Under the pieces are notes generated by a model. That model ran no database searches and had not been told where the DNA came from. It saw only the letters and a list, made by a program, of their open reading frames with translations. Shown one piece after another: positions 19,401 to 30,240 of a stretch of 64,000 bases of DNA. Every line of letters starts with the position of its first letter. Position 1 is the stretch's first letter. Both the position numbers and the translations under genes were made by a program. Where the stretch lies: NCBI GenBank assembly GCA_033557465.1, contig CM066033.1, forward strand, positions 1,244,231,523 to 1,244,295,522. Direction: 5' to 3'. This DNA is from Ichthyophis bannanicus (lineage: Eukaryota; Chordata; Amphibia; Gymnophiona; Ichthyophiidae).

Positions 19401-21042
19401 TCGGAGGGCCTGGATGCGCTGGTCCAGAAGTGGCCCTCGGAAGGGCTTCTGTACGTGTTTCCTCCGTGGGCACTGATAGGCAGGCTCCTCCAGCGAATAG
19501 AGGCCCACCGAGGGTCTCATAGTCCCAGATTGGCCACGTTGCCTGTGGTATGCCAATATTATATGATTACTGGACGACCGCCCTTGGTGTCTCCCGGTGA
19601 GGGATGACCTCTGGTCCAGGGGCCACTGTAGATGCCGCAGGTGGATCTGTTCTTGCTTACGGCCTGGCTGTTGAAAGGGCGAGGCTGCGAAAGCATGGTT
19701 ATTCCGGGGCAGTGAACTCGACATTGCTGAAGGCCCGCAAGCGTTCGACCTGTATCTCCTATGTGAGAGTTTGGTGCATTTTTGAAGGCTGGTGTGTGAC
19801 ACAGCAGAAGAGGCCTATGGTAGTTTCTGTTCCGGAGGTCTTAGATTTTTTGCAGGCAGGATTTGAGAAGTGTTTAGCAGCCAGCTCCTTGCGGGTTCAG
19901 TTTTATTTATTTATTTATTTTATTTTATTTACATTCTCTTATATACCGCGCTATTCTGCATCAGTGCGGTTTACATTGAACAAACTGAAATTACATTGAA
20001 CAGGGTATTATAACTTGGAGATAACTATTTTACAGGGAACATGGGCAATGGAGGGTTAAGTGGCTTGCCCAAGACCACAAGGAGCACCTGTGGGACTAGA
20101 AACCCCAGTCCTTCCGGCCCAAGGTTGCTGTCCTCTAGTGGGATTTGAACCCCCGACCTTCCGGCCTGAAGTACCTTGCCCCAACCACTAGGCTACTCCT
20201 CCACTCCTCCACACAGTTGGAAGCTATTTCCTGTTATAGGGGTAAGATTCAGGGTAAGGTGTTAGGTGAGCATGCTGACGTGGGTAGATTTTCTGAGGGC
20301 AGTGTACCACCTGCAGCCGCAGCAGAGATCATTGGTGCCTCCCTGGGATCTTAATCTTGTCCTGAATTCTCTCGTTGGAGAGCTCTAGGAGCCGCTGGAG
20401 CAAGCTTCTGTAAAGGATTTGACACTCAAGACCGTTTTCCTGGTGGCAATTTGTTCAGCTAGGCGGATTTCAGAGCTTCAGGCTCTTTCTTGTCCGCCAT
20501 TTCTTTCATTTTTCAAAGAAAAATGTGGTTTTGCGAACGGTACCCTCCTTTTTGCCCAATGTCGTCTCGCCCTTCCATCTGAATCAGTCAGTGTTGCTTC
20601 CTTCCTTTTCCAGGCAGAGTCAAGGTGCTGAGGATGCGCGGCTGCATTATCTGGATGTGCCAGGGTCCTGAAGCGTTACCTGAAACGCACGGCGACATTC
20701 CGTATTTAGAGCGGCTCTTTGTCTTGTTTGGAGGACCGCGCAAAGGGGAGGTGGCTTCTAAGGCCTCCATTTCCAGGTGGATCACGGAGGCTATTGCTTC
20801 GGCGTACTTGCTGAAGGGAAAGCCGGTTCCAGTGGGGTTCTGGGCTCATTCTACCTGAGCCCAGGTGGCCTCATGGGCGACGTTTAGTCTGGTGCCGCCG
20901 CTGGATATTTGTAAAGCGGTGACTTGGTCTTCTCTTCATACTTTTGCCAAGCATTACCATCTGGATGTTCAGGTGGCAGCAGATGCTGGTTTTGGGGAAC
21001 CAGTACTTCGGGCCGGTATTTCAGGGCCTTCCCCAGGTTTGA
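19401..21042 (+). pseudogene. D2 MT remainder and tyrosine recombinase, broken
   Basis: Sequence resumes after D3 with SEGLDALVQKWPSEGLLYVF (MT), then the YR: YGLAVERARLRKHGYSGAVN, STCISYVRVWCIFEGWC, PEVLDFLQAGFEKCL. A SINE (19903-20215) splits it between SSLRVQ and LEAISCYRGK. Further on: TLKTVFLVAICSARRISELQ (first catalytic Arg kept), ASKASISRWITEAIASAYLL, and DICKAVTWSSLHTFAKHYHL (Tyr kept). In the second catalytic box the sequence is HST followed by a TGA stop in place of HSTRAQ, so that Arg is lost. Frameshifts and this stop make it non-functional. Confidence 0.8.
19903..20215 (-). mobile_element. tRNA-derived SINE with CORE/MIR-like middle, minus strand
   Basis: Read on the minus strand from 20215: a tRNA-like head with box A-like TAGCCTAGTGGTTGGGGCAA and box B-like GGTCGGGGGTTCAAATCC, then TTGGGCAAGCCACTTAACCC, the phrase found in MIR/CORE-SINEs, then a tail AATGTAAACCGCACTGATGC ... 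GCGGTATATAAGAG ending in AAATAAATAAA repeats. The same tail section is present at 23474-23606. It sits in the D2 YR; CAGTT repeats at both ends may be a short target duplication. Confidence 0.8.
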
Positions 21043-21057
21043 ACTGCTCTGTTACAT

Positions 21058-21150
21058 CCCAGAGGAAAGGGACTGGACTGGAGGAACGCTTAGGAAAGAG
21101 TAATTAATCCTTACCTGCTAATTAGCATTCCTGAAGGAAGCCCTGTCCCT
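21058..21150. repeat. D2 internal complementary region
   Basis: AGGAAAGGGACTGGACTGGA through CGCTTAGGAAA is the reverse complement of the D2 left end; GAGTAATTAATCCTTACCTG onward is that of the right end. This matched pair proves that 10038 and 21647 are ends of the same element. Confidence 0.88.
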
Positions 21151-21479
21151 GATCTCTCCCTAATTTTGCAGCCTTTCAGGTGGAGGTGGCATCAGGTAGG
21201 CAGAAGTGAAGAGTTGGATGAAGTTTCCGTGGTGATGAGTCAGGGGCGGATGTGGATATTCCAGTGTCTTGGTGGGCGATGAGCGGGGTAGAGTGAGAGC
21301 TGTCAGGTAAGCCGCCTCCTCTTCCTACTTCTTCTTCTCCTCTTTCTCTTCATCCTTGGAGGTGGGAGGTCTCTCCTCGAGGGAGGGGGAGGTGGTAATC
21401 TAAAGTTATTCAGTTATCAAGTTAAGGTGGTTTGGTTTTCGTACTTAAATTGTCTCTCTGTTAAGTCTGCTTTGTCAAT
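21151..21479. other. D2 spacer between ICR and right ITR
   Basis: Non-coding. Pyrimidine-rich near 21315-21360. No gene. Confidence 0.5.
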
Positions 21480-21647
21480 AGGATACTGGTTCTGGTGGGT
21501 GGTGCCAGAGGTTTTTATACCGGAGGGTCATCAAGATGATGACGTGCTCAGTCTCCAAACTGCTGGAAGAGGGGCACAACCCAGAGGACAGGGACTGGAC
21601 TCTAGTTCCTTCAGGAACGCTAATTAGCAGGTAAGGACTAATTACTC
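21480..21647. repeat. D2 right ITR and right-end extension
   Basis: Contains ATACTGGTTCTGGTGGGTGG, GCTCAGTCTCCAAACTGCTG and GGGACTGGACTC, then the right-only TAATTAG CAGGTAAGGA CTAATTA at 21621-21644. Confidence 0.82.
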
Positions 21648-21839
21648 TTTTTCGATAGGAAGGATAGTTTATATGGGAGAAACAAGAATAGAAGATAGGC
21701 AGGTTGAACAGAAAAAGAAAGAGTAGGAGCGAGTCTGGAGAGTTCAGGGATGCCTCTGCCTCCTTTTTTTTTTTTCCCCACACAAAAAAGGAAACCCTCA
21801 GCCTTGTCCCGTAATGTTTTCAATATGGACAAACTCTGC

Positions 21840-24145
21840 AAAGGGGGAGGTCATGATCAATCTCGACTGCACCCCCCTTGCTCAGAATCAGTACAAATAG
21901 TTTCCCACCAGAGTTCGGGGGTGAGGGAGAGGAGGCGGGACAATTTAACAGAAGGTTTTCACATAAGGACTAGATAATGGAGGAGTTAACATTTCTAAAT
22001 GCAATTTGAATGACACAGATCTCCATCAAGTAAAGGCCTTTCTTTCGTGCCCACTGAGACGTATGATCCTTTTGAAACACAAATTTGATTTATATAAATT
22101 ATTTAGAAAGGTAAGAATTAAGCATTTTTTTTTATAAGTAGATGAAAAGATGGATCCATCCATAATACGTAACAGGTCTACTTGGATTCCTCCACCACCA
22201 CACACACACCCTTTGAAAGAGACTTTAATGGATCGTTTTGAAACATGTAAAGGAGTTAGGTTATAATAATCTAATTTTAGTTTTATATCTTTCTCGTATT
22301 AAAAAAACACAGGCAATTCGCTCGTTAGTCAAATTCTCAAATCATTATTGAACCAGTGGACAAGGGTGGTGCCCTAGTAGTAATGGATGTAGATTTTTGT
22401 ATAGGAGAGAGAAACAATTGAGGAATCAGACCTTCTATATGAGGCTGGATGGATATCTCACTGAATCTTAAAGAGTGTGGCTAGTTTGGTTATAGTATCA
22501 AAAAGATTTTTTGATTGTAGAATTTCCAGTCATTCCTACTATCTATATTTTACCCAAGATTCATAAATCTTTGGAGTCTCCACCAGGGCGACCCATCATC
22601 TCTGCCATCTGTTCCCTTTTTGAGCTTATTTCACAGTTTTTGGAGCTTTTAGTTCGGCCATTTGTATCAGATACTTTGTTATACGTGAGGGATTCCTCAC
22701 ATATCCAGATTTTGGCAGTTTTTTGAAAGGTATCAAGATCTGCTTCTTGTCACTCTAGACATTTGAATCCCTTTATACAAAAATCCCACAGTTGGATACC
22801 TTGGAGATTATAGAAGTTGTCCTTTTGAAATGCAGAAAACGTAAGAGGATTCCTACGGGTTTTTTTTTTAAAACAGTTTGCCCATCTGGCTTTAACAGAA
22901 CTACTTTTGTTTTAGAGAGCGCTTTTTTTTTTTTTTTTTTTTAAATAAGCAAAGGGCGTTGCCATGGGGTCGTCTATGGCCCCCGATATAGCTAACCTAT
23001 ATGTGTCACATTTTGAGAAGAAATTTTTAAGTCTGAATCCTTTCACAGACAACATGAAACTGTGGAAGCGCTATATTTATGACGTTTTAGTTATTTGGGC
23101 TGGAAGCATGGATAAGTTAGAGTTCAATGTTTCGATCAATCTATTGGATGCAAATTTACAATTCCAAATCACATTTGTTACTATATGTATGCCATATTTG
23201 GATCTTCTCATCAAAAAAGGCCCATATGGATTCCTTATGGATCTGTACAGATCACTAACGGATAGGAGCCAACTTTTACACTAGCAAAACATTCACACTC
23301 AATCCCTCAAGGCCAGCCTTCCAATAGGCCAGTTCTTAAGGGCGAGACAAGTATGTGTACCAGAGATGAAGATTTTAAAGTTCAAGCAGACATCATGAAG
23401 CAGATGTTCCAAGCACGAGGCTATCCAGACTGCTTTATTGAAAAAAGCCTACAACAGAGCTCACACAGCATGGCGCTCTGTAAATAGTTATCTTCAAGTT
23501 ATAATGCCCTGTTCAATGTAATTTCAGTTTGTTCAATGTAAACCGCCTTGATATCATGCAAGGCGGTATATAAGAAATGTTAAATAAATCTAAACAGGCT
23601 GAGAGTCTTATGGCTCCATTCCAAAAGTATTTCCAAGATCCTTCAGAAAGAATGGCACATCATTGAAACTTTACCTGTTTTTTCAGAGTTAAAGCTTACG
23701 ATGGCTTATAAGAAAAACGTGAATTTACGGAATATGTTGGTCTCTTCAGCCTTTACGGAAAGACAATATCTTTCAAAGTTCAAAGGAGACAACCAGTGTG
23801 GCCATTCGGTTTGTGTACACACTATGTGTTTTAAAAGGAGTTTTATTCATCCTATCACTAAAGAACAATTTTTCTTGAATGATTTCTCCAATTGTGAAAC
23901 AGATATGTCATTCAGTGCCCATGCAAAAAACTCTTGGTAAGACCACATGCAGTGTCCGCACACAAATTATAATATATCAAACACAGAAGTTGCTAGACAA
24001 ACGAGTTCGACCGATAAGCCATTATTACAACATTGGCAGAATGAACAACACAGGATCTCAGATTTGCAGGGTTGGTTTTTTTTTTTGTGGTCAAAAAAGT
24101 GAAATTGAGTTGGAGAGGTGGAGATTTCAATAAAATGATTTTAAC
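21840..24145 (+). pseudogene. Penelope-like element: RT and GIY-YIG region remnants
   Basis: Broken frames match a Penelope-like element. In order: DLYKLFRKVRIK and RSTWIPPPP (N-terminal region, 22080-22200), VDKGGALVVMD (22350), TIYILPKIHKSLESPPGRPI (22535-22600, RT finger signature), GSSMAPDIANLYVSHFEKKF (22975-23030), then KRYIYDVLVIW where active copies have YIDDV, so a catalytic Asp is changed to Tyr. Later frames (MAYKKNVNLRNMLVSSAF at 23701, a Cys/His stretch CGHSVCVHTMC) lead to remnants of the GIY-YIG nuclease region (SEIELERWRF at 24090-24120). A SINE tail is inserted at 23474. Poly(T) at 22861-22943 further disrupts it. Confidence 0.75.
23474..23606 (+). mobile_element. SINE 3' fragment in the Penelope-like element
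   Basis: AAGTTATAATGCCCTGTTCA, AATGTAATTTCAGTTTGTTC and AATGTAAACCGCCTTGAT match the 3' half of the SINE at 19903-20215, followed by GGCGGTATATAAGAAATG and a TTAAATAAAT tail. Only the 3' part is present. Confidence 0.75.
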
Positions 24146-24159
24146 TTATTTAGCAATGC

Positions 24160-24297
24160 TTCCTTATCGTCACTCCAGTCCAGTCCCTTACTTCAGGGTT
24201 GCGTAACCCTTCCAGCAGCTTGGAGGCTGAGCCCATCCTTTTTGAGGATGGTACGGTATAAATACCACCAGCACCACCCACTGAAACCAGTATTCTC
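24160..24297. repeat. D4 left ITR with TATA motif
   Basis: Reverse complement of 30034-30170. Holds GGTTGCGTAACCC, ATCCTTTTTGAGGAT, GGTATAAATACC and CACCACCCACTG. CTCAGCCTCCAAGCAGCTGG follows just inside, as in D3. Confidence 0.85.
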
Positions 24298-25157
24298 AGC
24301 CTCCAAGCAGCTGGAGGGTTCCGTAAGCCAAGAGCTTACTGGAGTCTTCCTTGCATTTAATTTCCCTTATTTTCTTTTATTTTCCTTTATTTTCATTGAA
24401 TTACTCTAATTTACTTTTATTTCTTTATTGATTGGGGCAACTTCTGGGCTCTGCCTCTTTAAGATTTTCTTCTCCCTCCTCCCACCCCCCTCCCCGCGCC
24501 TCTCTCCGATCCCGGGCCTGAAGAGGAGGTTTGCATCGGGGCGACAACGTGCTCACCGGGACAAGAGGGTTTGTTTGGCAGCACTGTGAAGGGCCGCGGT
24601 CCTCCCCAGCTGGGTCGGTCAACTTCTGCGGGCTTGTTCCAGAGCCATCTTACCTCGCTCCGAAGCCCTCCTGGTGGCTGAGCGCTGGAGGCAACGAAGC
24701 TCCCTTCCTACCTTCTCTGCCAGAGCGCAGAACCCTCGGGCCTTAGAATTTTGGGGAAACACTCGATTCCGGTGCTCTCCGACGCGGCGGTTGAATCGGC
24801 TGAAAACATTTGTCCGGCTGAAAAGCCGACCGGGTGGCGCTCCACGTGGCTGAGGCCTTCCACGTGTGAGCCCCCGGAGCGCACCGGTCTGCCGCGGAGC
24901 TTCGCGCTATGGAAGGAGCTGCTAAACGCAAGTACTGGGGCTATTGAAGTGTAGTTTCTAGATTCGTTTTTAATTTAGTTTTATTTATTTCTGGTTATTT
25001 TGGGGAGAGTTTTGTTTGATACAATTTCTGTTAATCGTTGCCCATATCCAGTGCTAGTCTGGGGGAGGGGAAGGCATATTGCTAATATTTCTGCCTTTGG
25101 TTATTTCTTAATCTGCTGCTATTTGACAAATCTCTCAGCCTATCTTCTAAAGGGCCA
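24298..25157. other. D4 5' leader
   Basis: Untranslated leader, GC-rich around 24470-24920, with CCGAAGCCCTCCTGGTGGCT at about 24660. No credible ORF. Confidence 0.55.
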
Positions 25158-26674
25158 TGACTGGCAAAACGCGGTGCCCATCTTGTGGCACACGTAGGGG
25201 GTACGGCCTCCGATGCAGGAATCTGCAGGGGGTGCGCTGCAGAGGCGGCCGTGGTGGAGCAAGATATCCAATTAGCCATGTCACAAGCCGTTCAAGGATC
25301 AGGGGACCCTCTAGAAGACGGTAGGGCTCCCCTGTCTCCCCCTCCTACTACCGCGGATTCTCCAGTCTCTCTACCTCCCCTTCCCCCAAATGCAGCAGGG
25401 GAGGGGAGTGCCAATGACCTCTTTTCCCCTGAGTTCGTCCTTTTGCTGCACAAGGCCTATTGCATGCGCAAGCAGGGCCTGGGGCAGGGGAGCCGAGTTC
25501 AGCGAAAGACACCCTGGGGGGAAGACCATTGAAATCTAGCTCCCAAGCATCAGAGATCCCTCACAAGCGTGCATGGCTAATGAGTGAGGAGCCTCTCCCG
25601 TCCTGCTCTCCTGACACCCCGGAAGAGGAGTCCTCTGACAAGGACCTAGGGGAAGATGAGGAGGAACTAGAAGAAGGAGAGATTCCGGAGGAGGACCAAT
25701 CCCGCATAGTGAGGGTTTTCCGGCGGGAGGAGCTTCCGGCACTAATTAATGAATCCCTCAGGGCGCTCAATGTGGCCGCAGACGCCCCAAGGGAGGAGGA
25801 ATCATTGGAGGATCCTTTGATCCAAGCAGTGAGGAGGTCTCAGAAGGTCTTTCCCGTCCACAGAGTGGTGCGTCAGATGATCCAAGAGGAGTGGGATCAG
25901 CCAGAGTCAAGTTTGAGAGGGGTGCGTGCTATGATGAGACTTTACCCATTACCGGAATCGGACAAGGAGCTGCTGAAGTCACCCAGGGTAGATGCGGCGG
26001 TATCGGCGGTCACGAAGAAAACGACTATCCCGATCGAGGGTAGCGCGGCCTTGAAAGATGCTCAAGATAGAAAGTTAGACACTCTTCTCAAGCAAGCCTT
26101 TGATATCAGCGCTCTCGCCTTACAGGCCTCTGTTGCAGGAGCTTGGGTGGCTAGGGCCTGTTTGAGGTGGTCCCAGCAACTGCAGTCGACAGAGAGCGCC
26201 TCGGGGGACGCCCAAGCTATCTCGACTAGGTTGGAATCCGGGACTGCCTACCTAGCGGATAGTCAATATGACCTCATCAGAAGTCTGGCTAAGAACATGG
26301 CTTCTGTGGTAGCGGCTAGGCATTACTTATGGCTAAGGAATTGGGCGGCCGATGCCTCTTCAAAAGCGCGCCTAAGTCTGCTCCCCTTCAAGGGGAAGTT
26401 GTTGTTTGGAGAAGATTTGGATAGATTGGTAAAGGATCTTGGCGAATCCAAAGGTGGCAGGCTTCCGGAAGATAGACCAAAGCAAGTTCGCCCCCTAGCT
26501 TCCGTCCGGAGTCAGCCCAGGGACCCCCAGAGGTTTCGTCCAGCCAGATCAACTTCCTTTCCTAGGGGCCATTTTCCTTCCAGAAGTCAAAGCTTCAGAG
26601 GATTTCGGGGGGCAGGGAGAGGTTTTGGGGCCTCCTCCTCCTCCGCCTCTGCAGGACCTAGAAAGCCACAATGA
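25158..26674 (+). pseudogene. D4 gag-like ORF1, one or two frameshifts
   Basis: The ATG at 25158 starts MTGKTRCPSCGTRRG; an extra G near 25197 then shifts the frame into AEAAVVEQDIQLAMSQAVQG (25185-25532 frame), which reaches FSPEFVLLLHKAYCMRKQG. The main frame, 25460-26674, carries DLGEDEEELEEGEIPEEDQS, FRREELPALINESLRALNV, FPVHRVVRQMIQEEWDQPES, DAAVSAVTKKTTIPIEGSAA, LADSQYDLIRSLAKNMASVV, LLFGEDLDRLVKDLGESKGG and the Arg/Gly/Phe-rich C-terminus FRGFRGAGRGFGAS. Pol starts inside its last ~50 bp in the +1 frame. A short overlap of this kind suggests frameshifting or re-initiation for pol expression. Confidence 0.8.
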
Positions 26675-28538
26675 GAAAGCGGGGGTCCAGGTGAGGGGTC
26701 TACTGGTGGGGGGTCGTTTAAAGCAGTTCCTCCCTGCCTGGTCCCGAGTCACGTCAGATCAATGGGTCCTAGAGGTGATCCGAGAGGGCTATGCCCTCGA
26801 ATTTGCGAAGCAAATACGTCCAGCCTTTGTTCAGTCTCCCTGCGGATCCCCCGCAAAGAGGGCGGCGATAGATGTCACTCTCTCAAGGCTCATAGCGCTC
26901 GAGCGGTAGTTCCTGTTCCGCCGGATCAATGCGGCTCCGGTCGATACTCGATTTATTTTGTGGTACCAAAAAAGGAAGGATCGTTCCGCCCGATCCTGGA
27001 TCTGAAACAAGTCAATCGCTGTCTCAAGGTGCCTCACTTCCGAATGGAAACCCTGAAGTCGGTCATAGTGTCTGTAAGGAGCGGAGAGTTCCTAACTTCC
27101 CTGGATTTGACAGAAGCCTATTTGCACATCCCAGTTTGAAGGTCCCACCAACAGTTTCTCAGATTCGCGGTGCCAAGAGGTCACTTTCAGTTCCAGGCAC
27201 TGCCCTTCGGCCTAGCTACAGCTCCTCGGACCTTCACCAAGATAATGGTAGTGGTCGCTGCGGCCCTGAGACAGGAGGGAATCATGGTTCATCCCTACCT
27301 AGACGATTGGCTAATCCGGGCGAAGTCAGAAGAGGAGAGTCGCTCAACCACTACCAGAGTGCTAGAAGTCCTGGAGAATCTAGGCTAGGTCATCAATCGA
27401 GCAAAGAGCAAGATGGTGCCTTCTCAGGAAATAGAGTATTTCGGAGCAAGATTCGACACCAGAAGAGGGAAGGTATTCCTGTCCAAGACAAGGGCAAGGA
27501 GCCTAAGGTCCCTGGTATCACAATTCCTGAACAGACGTACTCCTTCGGCGTGGCACTACCTTCAGTTGCTGGCAACCATGGCTGCAACAATAGAGGTAGT
27601 CCCCTGGGCCAGAGCGCACATGAGACCCCTTCAGAGGTCCCTGTTGCGTCGGTGGTCTCCCCAGCATCATCACTTATCGATGCGGCTGCCCTGTGCCCCC
27701 CGGACTAGAAAAGCCCTCCGGTAGTGGCGGGACTCGGGGAACCTGAATTGCGGGATGCTGCTCGAACCCCCACAGTGGCTGCTGCTGATGACAGATGCCA
27801 GCCTGTCAGGCTGGGGAGCACATTGCGAGGATCAGTTTGTTCAGGGTCGGTGGTCCATAACGGAGTCCCGGTGGTCCATCAACAGACTAGAGTTGCGAGC
27901 GGTAGCGCTGGCCCTCCGGGCGCTCGATCCCTTAGTCCTACAGAGAGCAGTTCGCGTCCTTTCAGACAATGTCACCGCGGTGGCCTACATCAATCGCCAG
28001 GGAGGTACAAGCAGCCCCCCCCTTGGAAAAGGAGGCGGACTGCCTATTCCAGTGGGCCGAAGCCCGATTGGAGGCGCTGTCAGCCCAACATGTGGCCGGA
28101 ACGGACAACACCATGGCCGATTACCTCAGCAGGTGCAAGATCGATCAAGGAGAGTGGGAGTTGGACCAGGAGGTCTTCTATCAGATTGTAGCCCGTTGGG
28201 GCACTCCAGTCATGGATCTCATGGCACGGTTCACCTCAGCCAAGGCGGGCAGATTCTTCAGTCGAAGAAAGGAAAGAATGTCCGAAGGCTTAGATGCCCT
28301 AGCCCAGAGATGGCCCACGGAAGGTCTTCTGTATGTATTCCCCCCTTGGGCTCTCATCGGAAGGGTCCTACAACGAGTGGAAGCCCACCGGGGCTTGGTG
28401 ATTCTCATAGCTCCGGATTGGCCTCGTTGTCCCTGGTATGTGGATCTGGTGAGGTTATCGGTAGACCGGCCTTGGTGGCTCCCCTGCAAAAAGGGCCTTC
28501 TGAGGCAGGGACCGATTCTGTTGCCTCACGTGGATTGA
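26625..28538 (+). pseudogene. D4 pol: RT, RNase H and MT, lightly frameshifted
   Basis: From 26625 the frame reads HNEKAGVQVRGLLVGGRLKQ and SDQWVLEVIREGYALEF. An indel near 26908 moves to RYSIYFVVPKKEGSFRPIL, LDLTEAYLHIPV (then a TGA), FQALPFGLATAPRTFTKIM, the intact RT site YLDDWLI (~27300), RNase H LLMTDASLSGWG, LELRAVALALRAL, LSDNVTAVAYINRQGG. Another indel near 28020 leads to EALSAQHVAGTDNTMADYLS and the MT domain: DQEVFYQIVARWGTPVMDLM, FFSRRKERMSEGLDALAQRW, LLYVFPPWALIGRVLQRVEA, LVILIAPDWPRCPWYVDLV. The MT resembles the methyltransferase-like domain described in DIRS elements. This copy shows what D3 has lost. Confidence 0.82.
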
Positions 28539-29612
28539 TTCTCGCTTACGGCCTGGCTATTGAAAGGGCGCGGCTTCGGAAGCGAGGATATTCGGGGTTA
28601 ATCTCTACCCTGTTGAACGCTCGCAAACGCTCCACCTGTCTGTCCTACGTTAGGGTCTGGCGCATCTTCGAGGCTTGGTGTGCAGAACACTGGAAGAAAC
28701 CTCTGGCAGCCTCTGTTCCAGAGGTACTGGAGTTCTTACAGTCAGGTTTCGAGAAGGGTTTAGCGCCCAGCTCCCTACGAGTCCAGCTGGCGGCTATTGC
28801 TTGTTATAGGGGCAGAATTCGAGGCAAGTCCTTAGGTGAACACTCGGATGTAGCCAGGTTTCTAAGAGCAGTTAGGCGCCTTCGTCCCCAACAGAGATCA
28901 GTATTACCCCCTTGGGATCTCAATCTGGTGTTAAATGCCTTGACCAGGGAGCCGTTTGAGCCTGCCAAGAGAGCCTCCCTAAAGGATCTTACTCTGAAGA
29001 CGGTCTTTCTGGTTGCCGTTTGCTCGGCCAGACGCGTCTCGGAACTTCAAGCGCTGTCCTCTCAATTTCCCTTTATTTCCTTCTACAAGGAGAAGGTGGT
29101 CTTGCGGACAGTTCCCTCTTTCTTACCCAAGGTCATCTCCCCGTTTCATGTAAACCAGACGGTTTCTCTTCCGTCCTTTGCGGCTGAAGAGCTAGCAGGG
29201 GATGACAAGAAGCTACGTCTCCTGGACGTCCGGAGAGCGTTGAGGCTTTATCTCTCCCGCACGACGTCCTTCCAGAAGTCCAAACGTCTATTCATTCAGT
29301 TTGGGGGATCTCATAGAGGGGAGGCGGCGGCCAAGGCCTCTATCTCTAGATGGATCAGGGAAGCTATTGCCTCTGCCTATATCCTCAAAGTGAAGCAAGT
29401 CCCAGGAGGTCTGCGTGCTCATTCAACGCGGCGCAGGCGACCTCTTGGGCGAGTATAGCTTAGTTCCGCCTCTTGACATTTGCAGGGCAGCTACTTGGTC
29501 TTCCCTACATACCTTCACCAAGCACTATAGGCTGAATATTCAAGGGTCAGCTGATGCTCGGTTTGGAGAAGCGGTACTTCGGTCCGGGATAGCGAATCCC
29601 TCCCAGGCCTGA
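28539..29612 (+). pseudogene. D4 tyrosine recombinase, one late frameshift
   Basis: In the frame one base behind pol: LILAYGLAIERARLRKRGYS, STCLSYVRVWRIFEAWC, PEVLEFLQSGFEKGLAPSSL, LTLKTVFLVAVCSARRVSEL (catalytic Arg), KASISRWIREAIASAYI and RAHSTR. A one-base loss at about 29427 then gives a premature stop at 29456-29458. In the next frame the protein continues: LVPPLDICRAATWSSLHTFT and KHYRLNIQ (catalytic His and Tyr), to the stop at 29612. Otherwise well kept. The same frame is open back to 27755, through RNase H. Confidence 0.82.
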
Positions 29613-29627
29613 ACTGCTCTGTTACAT

Positions 29628-29722
29628 CCCAGAAGTAAGGGACTGGACTGGAGTGACGAGAAGAAGTAATTAGGTCTTACCTGCTAATTATTGTTCCTGA
29701 AGGAACGACAGTCCAGTCCCTG
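29628..29722. repeat. D4 internal complementary region
   Basis: AGTAAGGGACTGGACTGGAG TGACGAGAA is the reverse complement of the left end (with small differences), followed by GAAGTAATTAGGTCTTACCT, that of the right end. Confidence 0.88.
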
Positions 29723-29897
29723 TTCCCTCCCAGTTACGCTTAGGGGGTGATGCCCCAGTGGGCAGGGCGAGGTCGGCAGACCGAAGACAGGGCAGAAGCT
29801 AAGCAGAGGACCGCTACATCAGATTCGGGGGTCCAGGGTGAAGCAAAGTTGATTCAAGCCCAGGTGAACCTCCTCCGCCTCCCCACGCTCCTTCGCG

Positions 29898-29942
<45 letters not shown>

Positions 29943-30033
29943 GGGATCTATGGGTCCTCGTGTTGGTTAGCTTTGACTAGTGTTTTGTTCTCCTTTTAGA
30001 GGTTTGGTTTCTGTTTAAGACTACTTTGTATAG
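29723..30033. other. D4 spacer with CT microsatellite
   Basis: Non-coding. A (CT)n run spans about 29898-29943. No gene. Confidence 0.65.
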
Positions 30034-30198
30034 AATACTGGTTTCAGTGGGTGGTGCTGGTGGTATTTATACCGTACCATCCTCAAAAAGGATGGGCTCA
30101 GCCTCCAAGCCGCTGGAAGGGTTACGCAACCCTGAAGTAAGGGACTGGACTGTCGTTCCTTCAGGAACAATAATTAGCAGGTAAGACCTAATTACTTC
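30034..30198. repeat. D4 right ITR and right-end extension
   Basis: AATACTGGTTTCAGTGGGTG, GGTATTTATACC, CTCAGCCTCCAAGCCGCTGG, then right-only TAATTAG CAGGTAAGAC CTAATTA at 30171-30194. Confidence 0.85.
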
Positions 30199-30240
30199 TT
30201 ATACCGCTTTTCACCGGGTCAAAGCCTTGATCCTGTGCAC
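30199..30240 (-). mobile_element. Retroposon tail split by D4, minus strand
   Basis: On the minus strand: GACCCGGTGAAAAGCGGTAT AAG, then (across D4, at 24159-24146) CATTGCTAAATAA. It belongs to the tail family seen at 3363-3413 and 7423-7471. D4 inserted within it. The 5' extent to the right is unclear. Confidence 0.7.

Larger units (their letters stand above)
10038..21647 (+). mobile_element. D2: complete but decayed DIRS copy hosting D3 and a SINE
   Basis: The left end is TTTCCTAAGCG at 10038 and the right end ATTACTC at 21647. Both are confirmed by the ICR at 21058-21150, which holds their reverse complements joined. Without D3 (13809-19400) and the SINE (19903-20215) the element is about 5.7 kb. 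All domains are present in normal order but broken by frameshifts and active-site losses. No target duplication flanks it. Confidence 0.9.
24160..30198 (+). mobile_element. D4: complete DIRS copy (family A)
   Basis: From TTCCTTATCG at 24160 to ATTACTTC at 30198, about 6.0 kb, confirmed by the ICR at 29628-29722. All domains including MT are present, with a handful of indels. It is inserted in the tail of a minus-strand retroposon: TTATTTAGCAATGC on the left joins TTATACCGCTTTTCACCGGG on the right. No target duplication is visible. Confidence 0.92.

Noticed and set aside
20140..20200. A functional tRNA gene on the minus strand
   Set aside because: Box A and B resemble a tRNA, but the cloverleaf is not complete and a SINE body and tail follow.
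29898..29943. CT repeat as a regulatory element
   Set aside because: It is a plain microsatellite in a spacer where other copies have unrelated homopolymers.
13809..30198. Endogenous retrovirus or Gypsy element
   Set aside because: No direct LTRs, protease or DDE integrase; instead inverted ends, an ICR and a tyrosine recombinase, which define DIRS.
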